This document shows positions 14,431 through 22,438 of a stretch of 64,000 nucleotides of DNA, piece by piece. The DNA is taken from positions 1 through 64,000 of the forward strand of contig CASWRE010000010.1 of the NCBI GenBank assembly GCA_949471785.1. Reading direction: 5' to 3'. This stretch comes from an uncultured Lachnospiraceae bacterium (GTDB lineage Bacteria; Bacillota; Clostridia; Lachnospirales; Lachnospiraceae). The position numbers and the translations under genes are program-made. Positions within the stretch are counted from its first letter, which is position 1. Each line of letters starts with the position of its first letter. The notes under the pieces were generated by a model. It made no database searches and was not told where the DNA came from. It was given only the letters and a program-made list of their open reading frames with translations.

Positions 14431-15066
14431 TCAGATCATTCCGGCAATATCGATATTCTCACCGTCCAACAGCACCGGCGCGCCGTCTTTCGCCTCAGCG
14501 GATTCCGCATGGGCCAGAAGCCATTTGTTGCAGGCCCACAGGGTACGATCCTCGTCATTCAGAGGCGTCGTCTCCGGTTTCGGACCGTTTGTGCCTTCCG
14601 GCAATACGATCAGCACCTTAAAGCCCTGGCCCTTTTTCGCAGAACAGGGGGCATAGTGCAGCGTAGTAGCGTAAACCTCCACCATCACTCCCGCCGGGCA
14701 TAAGAAAGCCTTCACCCTGCCCGTATCCAGCCGCCCGTTTTCCATATCCGCCCGGCCGGCCACCAGAAGGATGAAATCCTCCGTCCCCAGATTTAATTCA
14801 CTGTCCCTGTGATACTCCAGGCAGTTCAGTTTCGTGTTGTGCCCATTACAATATCCCATCTGGATCGGCATGCCGCCATATTCATTAGACGCCAGCAGCT
14901 TCGTCACCGCCAGCTCTTTAAGCTCCGCCTGATCGGGCACGTACACGACTCCCTCCGGCAACGGGCTTACCTCATCCAGCACCCGCAAAAGCTCACCGAA
15001 ATCATACCCCTCCACCACCTTGCCGTAAGCGGCAAACGAAGGATCAGTAACCGGTAAAATTTTCAT
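14431..15066 (-). CDS. DUF4867 family protein
   Basis: 211 residues beginning MKILPVTDPSFAAYGKVVEG. The central LNCLEYHRDSELNLGTEDF and the later YATTLHYAPC segment give spaced His/Glu residues on beta strands, a cupin-like arrangement. This agrees with DUF4867, a Firmicutes family found beside sugar-utilisation genes; its reaction is not known to me. It lies between a LacI regulator (upstream on the same strand) and the DUF89 phosphatase, and could be controlled by that regulator. About 200 bp separate it from the LacI gene; a short perfect hairpin GGCTTTT-TT-AAAAGCC (15248-15263) sits there. Confidence 0.75.
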   Translation of the reverse strand: MKILPVTDPSFAAYGKVVEGYDFGELLRVLDEVSPLPEGVVYVPDQAELKELAVTKLLASNEYGGMPIQMGYCNGHNTKLNCLEYHRDSELNLGTEDFILLVAGRADMENGRLDTGRVKAFLCPAGVMVEVYATTLHYAPCSAKKGQGFKVLIVLPEGTNGPKPETTPLNDEDRTLWACNKWLLAHAESAEAKDGAPVLLDGENIDIAGMI

Positions 15067-15269
15067 CTCACATCACTCCCATCTTTATTTTTTATGAAAA
15101 CCGCCGCACATCACGGCGCTCCATTCCTATAGGAAAGCATATTCCGTGACAGCCCCTAATCACTGTCTGGAAAGCTCGCCCCCTTTATAGGCCAACGCCT
15201 TTCAAATAGGCCATCGCGCCAAACCTATCTGTCACAGGCGGCATCCAGGCTTTTTTAAAAGCCACTGCG

Positions 15270-16304
15270 TCACATATTTTCCCTGATACAAATATCCAGC
15301 CGTGTATACACTGTGTCCCCCTGCGGCGAAACTCCCCTGGATAGATAATCATACAGTATCTGCAGCGGCTCGCGTCCCTGTCGGAACGCTTCCTGACCGA
15401 TGGTGGCTGTGATCACACCCTTCTCAAGCATCTTCAGCGTGGTCTCCGCCTTATCATGGCTGACGATCACCGGCCTGTTTGCCAGCCTCACAGTCTCCAC
15501 CGCCCGACACGCCCCATACACGCCTCCTGCCGCTATATACAGCCCGGTCAGCTCCGGGTGTTTCTCAAGCATCCGCCGGGTCACGTCATAACTGGCAAAA
15601 TCATCATCCTGATTGACCTCCCGCGCCGCAATCGTAAGTCCGGGATATCTTTTTTCCAGTATCTCCCGGAAGCCATGCTCCCGCTCCGTGTGGCAGACCA
15701 CCAGAGGCGAACCGGTCACAATGCCGATCTTTCCCTCCGTCCCATGGAACAGGCCCATCAGCCCTCCCGCCGTTTCCCCGGCCTTCCGGTAATCGCTGCC
15801 GATATAGCACAGCCGTCCGGAACCGGCCAGATCGGAATTGACATTGACCACCGGTATACCCTGCCCGGCCAGCTCCCGCAGCTTTGCGGCCACGGCCGGA
15901 TGATCGAAAGGCGTGATCGCCAGTCCCTGAATTCCCGCACGGACAAGCTCGTCAATCCGCTCAATCTGTTCTCCGCCTGTGGCGTCCTCCATGCCGCAGG
16001 ACGCCGTCTCCACCGTCACGCCGAATTCCCGCAGCTCCCAGGCCGCACACTCCACTCCCCGCAGGACATCCGTAAAAAAAGGATTCGCGCTGGTACTCTG
16101 AAAGATCAGAAAACCCAGGCAAAAATTTTTCCGGCTGTTCGCCAGGGTCCGCCCGATACTGTTGGGCACATATCCCACAGAATCTATGATTGCCTGCACC
16201 TTCCTCGCCGTCTCCTCATTCACACCGCCCCGGTGATTCACCACCCGGTCCACTGTCCCTCTGGACACCCCGGCCATGGCGGCAATCTGCTTTAGCGTTA
16301 CCAT
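15270..16304 (-). CDS. LacI-family transcriptional regulator
   Basis: 344 residues from the ATG at 16304 (AGGGGGG about 7 nt upstream); an in-frame start 69 nt earlier would add a non-conserved tail. The N-terminal helix-turn-helix reads VTLKQIAAMAGVSRGTVDRV and is followed by the hinge VGYVPNSIGRTLAN. The rest is a periplasmic-binding-protein-like sensor domain (GIQGLAITPFDHPAV, IGSDYRKAGETAGG) of the type binding sugars. Likely represses the nearby DUF4867 and DUF89 genes or itself; the effector is unknown. Confidence 0.9.
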   Translation of the reverse strand: MVTLKQIAAMAGVSRGTVDRVVNHRGGVNEETARKVQAIIDSVGYVPNSIGRTLANSRKNFCLGFLIFQSTSANPFFTDVLRGVECAAWELREFGVTVETASCGMEDATGGEQIERIDELVRAGIQGLAITPFDHPAVAAKLRELAGQGIPVVNVNSDLAGSGRLCYIGSDYRKAGETAGGLMGLFHGTEGKIGIVTGSPLVVCHTEREHGFREILEKRYPGLTIAAREVNQDDDFASYDVTRRMLEKHPELTGLYIAAGGVYGACRAVETVRLANRPVIVSHDKAETTLKMLEKGVITATIGQEAFRQGREPLQILYDYLSRGVSPQGDTVYTRLDICIRENM

Positions 16305-16545
16305 GCCTGCCCCCCTCGCCGTGCCCCCGCACGTTAATACTGAAACTGTACCATAAAAATCTCCGCAATGCAATTCTATTTAACGAATCTCTATTCCGTC
16401 CCTGTTCATTTCACAGTCCGTTATCTATCTCCCATATAAAAGTCCATATTCCAACGGGCCTGCACACATCCCCCCCTGGAAAACCTTTGAGATCGTTGAT
16501 CCCATTCTCCGCCGAATGTACACAGGCCCGCTGCTTTTTCTGCTT

Positions 16546-18561
16546 TTATAATTTTTTCACAAACAAACATCGAATCGCGTTTAACACCGCCAGCACCATA
16601 ACTCCCACATCCGCAAAAATCGCCAGATACATATTGGCAATACCCAACGCTCCCAGCGTCAGACAGGCAAATTTGATCACCAGAGCCAGAACAATATTCT
16701 GGTAAACGATCCGTAAGCACTTCCTGGAAATACAGATAGCCTTTTTGATTTTGAGGGGATCATCATCCATCAGCACCACGTCCGCAGCCTCAATGGCCGC
16801 ATCCGATCCCATAGCTCCCATGGCAATGCCTATATCCGCCCGGGACAGCACCGGCGCGTCGTTGATACCGTCTCCCACAAATGCCAGCTTCGCTTTATCC
16901 GGCTTCATCCGCAAAAGCTCCTCTACCTTCGCGACCTTATCGGCCGGCAGCAACTCGCTGTAAACTTCGTCGATGCCAAGGGATGCGGCCACCCGCTCCG
17001 CCACTTTCCCGGCGTCCCCGGTCAACATGATCGTTTTTTCCACCCCGGCCTTCTTTAAAGCCGCGATTGCTTCCTTCGCATGGGGTTTCACCACATCGGA
17101 GATCACGATATGCCCAGCATAGGCCCCGTCCACAGCCACATGGATGATCGTACCGGTCTGATGACAATCGCTGTAAGAGAGATTCAAGCTCCGCATCAGC
17201 TTGTCATTGCCGACGGCCACCGGCGTACCGTCCACCTTCGCCATGACGCCGTTGCCGCTGATCTCCTGTATATCCGTCACGCGGCCCGCGTCCGTTTCTT
17301 TTCCGTAGGCCCGCTGCAGGCTCTTACTGATCGGGTGGGAGGAAGCGCTCTCGGCCAGAGCGGCATATTCCAGCAGCTTTTCCTGATCCATAACGGCGTG
17401 ATGGATGCCGTTTACCTCAAAAACACCTTTCGTCAGCGTACCTGTTTTATCAAAAACCACATATCTGGTCCGGGAAAGACTCTCCAGATAATTGGAACCC
17501 TTTACCAGAACCCCTTCCTGACTCGCTCCGCCGATGCCGGCAAAAAAGCTTAAGGGAATGCTGATCACCAGGGCGCAGGGGCAGCTGATGACCAAAAAAG
17601 TCAGCGCCCGGTAAAGCCATACCCCCCACTCCGCCGCCAGCCCAAGGAAAGCCATACGGATCACCGGAGGAAAAATCGCCAGCGCCAGAGCGCTGTAGCA
17701 GACCGCCGGCGTATAGACCCTGGCAAATTTCGAAATGAAATCTTCCGATTTCGACTTTCTGGAGCTGGCATTTTCCACCAGATCCAGGATCTGGGAAACA
17801 GTAGACTCCCCGAATTCTTTCGTTGTCCGTACCTTTAGAACACCGGTCATACTGATACAGCCGCTGATGACCTCCTCCCCGGCCTTTGCTTCCCGCGGCA
17901 GGCTTTCCCCTGTCAGCGCGCTGGTATTCAGACTGGAACTGCCCTCCACAATGATGCCGTCGATGGGCACTTTCTCTCCGGGCCGGACGATGATCACACT
18001 GCCGACCTCCACCTCGTCCGGGTCCACCTGTTCCAGTTTCCCATTCGCCTCTACATTGGCGTAATCCGGACGAATATCCATCAGGTTACTGATATTACGG
18101 CGGCTCCTGCCCACCGCATACCCCTGGAACCATTCACCAATCTGGTAAAACAGCATGACGGCGATTGCCTCCAGATATTCACCGTTTTCATAAATGGCCA
18201 GGGCCAGAGCGCCCACTGTAGCCACCGTCATCAGGAAATTTTCATCAAATACCCGGCGATTCCTGATACCCTTGCCTGCTTTCTTCAGAATATCATATCC
18301 GATAATGAAATATCCTATGAGATAACACACCAGACGAATCAGGCGCCCCGCGGACGGAAACGCATACCCGTCCAACCCGTCAAATGCCTCCGCAGAGACA
18401 AACTGGAGGCCCAGAAGAACAGCGGCGGTGATCAGGATGCGGATCATCATAATCCTCTGCTTTCTGGTCATACCGTTTTCACGCCCGCCCACAAAAATGA
18501 GCAGCGCCGCGGCGGTCAGAATAACGACGCCCAGCAGCACACTTACAACCAATTCCTGCAT
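16546..18561 (-). CDS. heavy-metal P1B-type ATPase (Zn/Cd/Pb exporter)
   Basis: 671 residues. Catalytic DKTGTLT (Asp371), TGES, SASSHP, and GDGINDAP motifs are all present, with the transmembrane CPC at 327-329 (ISCPCALVISIPL), typical of the P1B-2 group exporting Zn2+, Cd2+ or Pb2+. The N-terminus has no metal-binding CxxC domain; instead a separate 72-residue metal-binding-domain protein is encoded upstream at 18943. Eight membrane helices are expected. The ArsR-type repressor at 19122 faces this unit, with an operator-like palindrome between them, so metal-inducible expression is likely. Confidence 0.92.
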   Translation of the reverse strand: MQELVVSVLLGVVILTAAALLIFVGGRENGMTRKQRIMMIRILITAAVLLGLQFVSAEAFDGLDGYAFPSAGRLIRLVCYLIGYFIIGYDILKKAGKGIRNRRVFDENFLMTVATVGALALAIYENGEYLEAIAVMLFYQIGEWFQGYAVGRSRRNISNLMDIRPDYANVEANGKLEQVDPDEVEVGSVIIVRPGEKVPIDGIIVEGSSSLNTSALTGESLPREAKAGEEVISGCISMTGVLKVRTTKEFGESTVSQILDLVENASSRKSKSEDFISKFARVYTPAVCYSALALAIFPPVIRMAFLGLAAEWGVWLYRALTFLVISCPCALVISIPLSFFAGIGGASQEGVLVKGSNYLESLSRTRYVVFDKTGTLTKGVFEVNGIHHAVMDQEKLLEYAALAESASSHPISKSLQRAYGKETDAGRVTDIQEISGNGVMAKVDGTPVAVGNDKLMRSLNLSYSDCHQTGTIIHVAVDGAYAGHIVISDVVKPHAKEAIAALKKAGVEKTIMLTGDAGKVAERVAASLGIDEVYSELLPADKVAKVEELLRMKPDKAKLAFVGDGINDAPVLSRADIGIAMGAMGSDAAIEAADVVLMDDDPLKIKKAICISRKCLRIVYQNIVLALVIKFACLTLGALGIANMYLAIFADVGVMVLAVLNAIRCLFVKKL

Positions 18562-18724
18562 AAAACGCTCCTTTCAACGATTGCTTAATCATTTATATGT
18601 TTCACATACCATACCTCTGAAAATCTGCCGTCGACAGTTTTTTCGTATATCGGGCAAAAAAAGGCACTCCAAAACTGCCGCAGCGTCTTTTCGGGGTGCC
18701 GTCAAAGTCAGAAAATGTATCGGA

Positions 18725-18943
18725 TTAAAGGAAAATCTCACAGTCCGGCTCCACTTTCTTGCAGGCTTTCAGCACCTCCGCCATTACGCTCTTCGGATCA
18801 TGACCGTCTGCAAACTCTACAATCATTTTCTGGGTCATGAAATTCACAGTGGCCGTCTCTACGCCCGCGACCTTGCGGGTTGTATCCTCCATCAGATTGG
18901 CGCAGTTCGCGCAGTCCACTTCGATCTTATACGTTTTTTTCAT
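18725..18943 (-). CDS. stand-alone heavy-metal-associated domain protein
   Basis: 72 residues forming one HMA (ferredoxin-like) domain: KIEVDCANCANLMEDT gives the metal-binding Cys-x-x-Cys at 11-14, then VNFMTQKMIVEF and the C-terminal helix. AGGAGG lies 7-8 nt before the ATG. It is the first gene of a unit with the P1B ATPase (163-nt gap), and that ATPase lacks the usual N-terminal HMA domain, so this protein likely acts in trans as its metal donor or sensor. Confidence 0.88.
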   Translation of the reverse strand: MKKTYKIEVDCANCANLMEDTTRKVAGVETATVNFMTQKMIVEFADGHDPKSVMAEVLKACKKVEPDCEIFL

Positions 18944-18981
18944 GATAAAAAACCTCCTTGCTATTCTTTTTTAATTTAACG

Positions 18982-18998
18982 TTTAAGCACTTGTTTAA
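18982..18998. promoter_or_regulatory. ArsR/SmtB-type operator
   Basis: Imperfect palindrome TTTAAGCA-CT-TGTTTAA in the divergent region, with one mismatch in the arms. It overlaps the -35 box of the ArsR gene promoter and lies 39 bp upstream of the HMA gene, which suits a repressor of both. A related TGCTTAA half-site occurs at 18582-18588, upstream of the ATPase start. Confidence 0.55.
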
Positions 18999-19019
18999 TT
19001 ATTATGCCCATAGTATAAT
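18991..19019 (+). promoter_or_regulatory. promoter of the arsR-araC unit
   Basis: -35 TTGTTT (18991-18996), 17-bp spacer, -10 TATAAT (19014-19019). The resulting leader of about 95 nt contains a palindrome TATGCCC-C-GGGCATA (19041-19055) and a perfect 9-bp hairpin (19061-19089). Confidence 0.65.
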
Positions 19020-19060
19020 ACCGTAAAAAGCACAAGTCAATATGCCCCGGGCATACTCTG

Positions 19061-19089
19061 CCAAACGGGCGAAAAGTATTCCCGTTTGG
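19061..19089 (+). promoter_or_regulatory. leader hairpin upstream of arsR
   Basis: Perfect 9-bp inverted repeat CCAAACGGG / CCCGTTTGG with an 11-nt loop, between the promoter and the ArsR start. The motif GGGCGAAAA is also directly repeated here (19067 and 19088). There is no T-run, so a binding site or mRNA structure is more likely than a terminator. Confidence 0.5.
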
Positions 19090-19121
19090 GCGAAAACAGG
19101 CATTAAGAAGGAGAATATCTT

Positions 19122-19496
19122 ATGACCTTTACAAAATTACCCCACTATCATGGAGAAGGGGAAGAAACCGCGGTAATCCGAAAACAGCTTGACGATATAG
19201 AACATTTTCAAACCGTGGCGGAAGTATTTAAGCATCTTGGCGACACCACCAGAGTCCGCATTTTCTGGCTCCTGTGCCACTGTGAAGAATGCGTCCTCAA
19301 TATCTCCGCTATGCTGGACATCTCCAGTCCTGCCGTGTCCCACCATCTCCGGCCATTAAAAAACAGCGGCCTTATCATCGGCCGCCGCGAGGGAAAAGAG
19401 GTTTATTACCGTGCGGCAGACACCAGACAGAGCCGTCTGCTGCACCAGATGATCGAGCAGGTCATGGAAATCACCTGCCCGGAATTGCGAGGCTGA
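19122..19496 (+). CDS. ArsR/SmtB-family metalloregulator
   Basis: 124 residues; AAGGAG 8 nt before the ATG. A winged helix covers FKHLGDTTRVRIFWLL to the recognition part ISSPAVSHHLRPLKNSGLI and the wing GRREGKEVYYR. The sequence CHCEECVLNIS at 51-61 carries three Cys at the alpha-3 position used by ArsR and CadC sensors, and a His-rich N-terminus (PHYHGEGEE) could add ligands. It faces the HMA/P1B-ATPase unit, which it most likely represses until Zn, Cd or Pb binds. Confidence 0.9.
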   Translation: MTFTKLPHYHGEGEETAVIRKQLDDIEHFQTVAEVFKHLGDTTRVRIFWLLCHCEECVLNISAMLDISSPAVSHHLRPLKNSGLIIGRREGKEVYYRAADTRQSRLLHQMIEQVMEITCPELRG

Positions 19497-19500
19497 CCCC

Positions 19501-20409
19501 ATGTGTACAGATATGACAAAAACAACCAAAAGCTCCCCTGGCTTTCCTGAACCAAATCATTACGGGATTATTTCTCTCTATCCCGGCATGGAGCTGTTTT
19601 ACCTGTCCCCGGCCACAGATTCCCCATCCGCGCCCCAGAATCCGTCGGATCGCATGGTACAGATCAGCTATTGCCATACCGGACAGATGGCCTGGGAAAC
19701 CGATGACGGAAACCGTCGGTATCTGAATCCGGGAAGCTTTTCCCTGCACGCCGGGAAAACCTGCAGGGATTCTGTTCTTCGCTTTCCCACCGGGCAGTGC
19801 CAGGGGCTTGTACTCCGCGTAGATCTGCAGAAAGCATCCGCCCGGCCGCCTGAACAACTGAGAGGCACAGAACTTTTCCGCTCCGTGCTGTGGAATAAAT
19901 TCTCGCACATCGGCACCGCCTCCTTTCCTGTGGAGAACACACGGGCCGAACACATTTTTTCCTCTTTTTATGAACTGCCGCAGGAATTCCGGCTGCCATA
20001 CCAGCGGATCAAAGTTTTAGAACTGCTCCTGTACCTGGCCGAAATGGACGGTACGTCCAAAACGGCGACCGCAGAGCCGCCGTCGGAGCAGATAAAAATC
20101 GTCCGGGAAATCCACGATCATCTTCTTCTGCATATGGATCGAAGAGTCACGATAGAAGAGCTCTCCCGGCAGTATCTGATCAATTCGACGACGCTGAAAG
20201 CCGCCTTCAAATCGGTATACGGCACATCCATTGCCGCACACGTTAAGGAACACCGGATGGAACAGGCCGCCAAGCTGCTGAAAGAATCGAATATGAGCAT
20301 TGCGGAAATCGCCCAGACCGTAGGTTATGACAGCCAGAGCAAATTTACCGTGGCATTTAAGTCCTTTTTTCAGGTATTGCCGAGAGAATACCGTAAAAAA
20401 TTACCGTAA
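19501..20409 (+). CDS. AraC-family transcriptional regulator
   Basis: 302 residues, starting 4 nt after the ArsR stop; GAGG is 8 nt before the ATG. The C-terminal 95 residues hold two helix-turn-helices (VTIEELSRQYLINSTTLKAAF and MSIAEIAQTVGYDSQSKFTVAF) ending in the PREYR segment. The N-terminal 200 residues are a sensor domain without a recognised ligand site. Coupling to a metal sensor gene is unusual: it may widen the metal response to other targets. The last 9 bp overlap the 3' end of the convergent response-regulator gene. Confidence 0.88.
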   Translation: MCTDMTKTTKSSPGFPEPNHYGIISLYPGMELFYLSPATDSPSAPQNPSDRMVQISYCHTGQMAWETDDGNRRYLNPGSFSLHAGKTCRDSVLRFPTGQCQGLVLRVDLQKASARPPEQLRGTELFRSVLWNKFSHIGTASFPVENTRAEHIFSSFYELPQEFRLPYQRIKVLELLLYLAEMDGTSKTATAEPPSEQIKIVREIHDHLLLHMDRRVTIEELSRQYLINSTTLKAAFKSVYGTSIAAHVKEHRMEQAAKLLKESNMSIAEIAQTVGYDSQSKFTVAFKSFFQVLPREYRKKLP

Positions 20410-21138
20410 CTTCTCCAGCAGCAGATCCTTCATCTTTCGGGAAAACAGGCACCGCTCCCCATTCTGCATCAGGATTTCCCTGTTTTTCAGATCCAGCTGG
20501 GCGATCTGCGCCATGTTTACCAGATAGGCTCTGTGCACCCGCAGAAAACGCTCCCCCAGCTCCTTCTCCAGCTCGCGTATGCTCCCGATAAAATCGATCC
20601 GGTCATTTTTCCCGTGCAGCTCGATCCGATGGGTACGCCCCGCCGTCTCAAAAAACATGATTTCGTCCACCGGAATATGCTTCACCACATCCATCACTTT
20701 CACGGAAAAAAAACTGCGCTCCTGCTTGTTTTCTTCACACATCCGTTCCGTGATCACTTTCAGGCAATGTCGGATGCCCGCATACATCCGTTCCGTATCC
20801 CCTTTCACAATATAGTCCAGAGCCTCCAGGTGATACCGGAATGTCTCAAAAGCCAGATCAGCGAAGGCGGTGACATAGATAATGAATCCCCGGGAATCCA
20901 GTTTCCGGATTTCCTGCCCCAGCGAAAACCCGTCCATGGACTCACCCTTAAGCTCCACATCCAGAAAATAGATTCCCCGTCCCGACGAAGCTTCCACCGC
21001 CTGCAAAAGCTCCTCCGGATGACCGCTGCACAGAACCACTTCCATATCCAGGCCTTCGATCAGGATCTGCCTTTCTAAAAATCTCCGCTGCGCAGACCGC
21101 AGCACGGCGTCATCCTCGCATATATACACCGGCAGCAT
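20401..21138 (-). CDS. LytTR-type response regulator (AgrA-like)
   Basis: 245 residues. The receiver domain has the acidic pair EDD at 8-10, phospho-acceptor Asp60 (GIYFLDVEL) and Lys in the DYIVKG segment. The C-terminal LytTR DNA-binding domain runs from about 140 (FFSVKVMDVVKHIPVDEIMFFE) to the end (FLRVHRAYLVN). It is the last gene of a minus-strand set with the CPBP protease and the GHKL kinase and is surely the kinase's partner. Confidence 0.92.
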   Translation of the reverse strand: MLPVYICEDDAVLRSAQRRFLERQILIEGLDMEVVLCSGHPEELLQAVEASSGRGIYFLDVELKGESMDGFSLGQEIRKLDSRGFIIYVTAFADLAFETFRYHLEALDYIVKGDTERMYAGIRHCLKVITERMCEENKQERSFFSVKVMDVVKHIPVDEIMFFETAGRTHRIELHGKNDRIDFIGSIRELEKELGERFLRVHRAYLVNMAQIAQLDLKNREILMQNGERCLFSRKMKDLLLEKLR

Positions 21139-21194
21139 GGTATGCCTCCTCTCTGTTGTCTCCGCCCAAACGCCCTTAGCGGAGACTAAATCCG

Positions 21195-22217
21195 CTACTC
21201 CTTCCTCCTGTACTCCTTTGCCAAAATGAACACGCCGAACAATACTCCATTCAGTACAAGGGCAAGCGGAATGTCGCTCCAGGCCACATTCTGATTCTCC
21301 ATCACATCCGCCGAGACAGTCCCGGAAATCACCAGCACCAGATTGTTATTCAGAAAATGCATAATCACCGGCACCCAGATATTCTCCGTCTTCATATAAG
21401 CATAACCAAAGAAAATCCCCAGTCCCACACAGGTAATGATCTGGCTCACCACCATGATCAGCCCTTTATCCGGCGTCACATAGAAAAAAATATCCAGCGG
21501 CAGATGCCACAGCCCCCACAAAAGGCCCAAAAGCAGCACCCCTGGGCGCAGGCCGAATTTCTCCTGAAGAATGGGCTGCAGATAGTAACGCCAGCCATAT
21601 TCCTCTCCGAAAAATGCAATATACGCCAGCAGAAACTGCAACGGCAGCATCGCCACGATAATCCAGGTCTGAGGGCTGGCCATGATCTCTGCAAACATGG
21701 AAAGCTGTCCTCCCAAGCCATAGGCGATAACCACCCGCAGAAAATACAGAACCAGAAACAAAAGGATGCAAACCACAGACGCTTTCCCCTTTTTCCACCG
21801 CAGTCCATAGGCTTCCCGCTTCTTTTTACCGGCCGCAATCAGACACACGAGACAGATCAGGCTTCCCAGGATCTGGACATACTGAAGGATCAGCAGACAA
21901 GCCGACACCCGGCCCCCCGGCATCTCTATCATCGCCTCCGGAGCAAATACCGTGCCCACCGTGAGAACAACCAGGATGGCCGTCGTCCCAATAAAACACC
22001 GATAAAAAGCTTTCGGCATCTCCCTGTCGGTCCCCCTGGTCAAAAGAAAAGCCAGCATTACACCCATAGCCGGATACATCATCTGGGCATTGGGAAACGC
22101 GGCCAGGCCGATCTGTTTCGTATACCCGTACCACATCAAAATCCCCAGCAGATAAGGCAGCGCATATGCCGCCACTCCAAAGATAATAAGCTGTCGTTTC
22201 TCCATTTTTGAATTCAT
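21195..22217 (-). CDS. CPBP-family intramembrane metalloprotease
   Basis: 340 residues from the ATG at 22217 (AAGGAGG 8 nt upstream). About eight membrane helices. Catalytic motifs of the CPBP/Rce1 family: GEEYGWRYYL (EExxxR), GLLWGLWHLPLD (first His) and VIMHFLNNN (second His). Members cleave prenylated or leader peptides, or give bacteriocin immunity. Its position between sensor kinase and response regulator suggests it matures or degrades the signal peptide of this system, or protects against a peptide. Confidence 0.9.
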   Translation of the reverse strand: MNSKMEKRQLIIFGVAAYALPYLLGILMWYGYTKQIGLAAFPNAQMMYPAMGVMLAFLLTRGTDREMPKAFYRCFIGTTAILVVLTVGTVFAPEAMIEMPGGRVSACLLILQYVQILGSLICLVCLIAAGKKKREAYGLRWKKGKASVVCILLFLVLYFLRVVIAYGLGGQLSMFAEIMASPQTWIIVAMLPLQFLLAYIAFFGEEYGWRYYLQPILQEKFGLRPGVLLLGLLWGLWHLPLDIFFYVTPDKGLIMVVSQIITCVGLGIFFGYAYMKTENIWVPVIMHFLNNNLVLVISGTVSADVMENQNVAWSDIPLALVLNGVLFGVFILAKEYRRKE

Positions 22218-22438
22218 ACCTTCTTCCTCCTTGCTATGTATTCCACAATTCAAAAACGCTGCGCCCGATTAAAAGCCCCGGGCGGCGACAGATTTATTCT
22301 ATCATCCTCCTCAGATTTTTCGTTTAAAACTGCCTGAATGAACCCTCTCCGTGCCCAAACGGCGCAGACGCTCCGGACCCTGTATACCTGCTTTACTTAA
22401 ACTGCCCCATACGCAGTGGAAACGCTATGATCAAACGG

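Noticed and set aside
16442-16520. GGGCCTG / CAGGCCC inverted repeat about 60 bp apart after the P1B ATPase gene
   Set aside because: Only 7 bp pair and the loop is long; there is no T-run on the minus strand. Not convincing as a terminator.
22218-22438. Possible AgrD-like signal peptide gene between kinase and CPBP protease genes
   Set aside because: GAGGAGG followed by ATG is present on the minus strand but gives only a two-residue frame; no Cys-containing peptide frame of useful length was found in any frame that I read.
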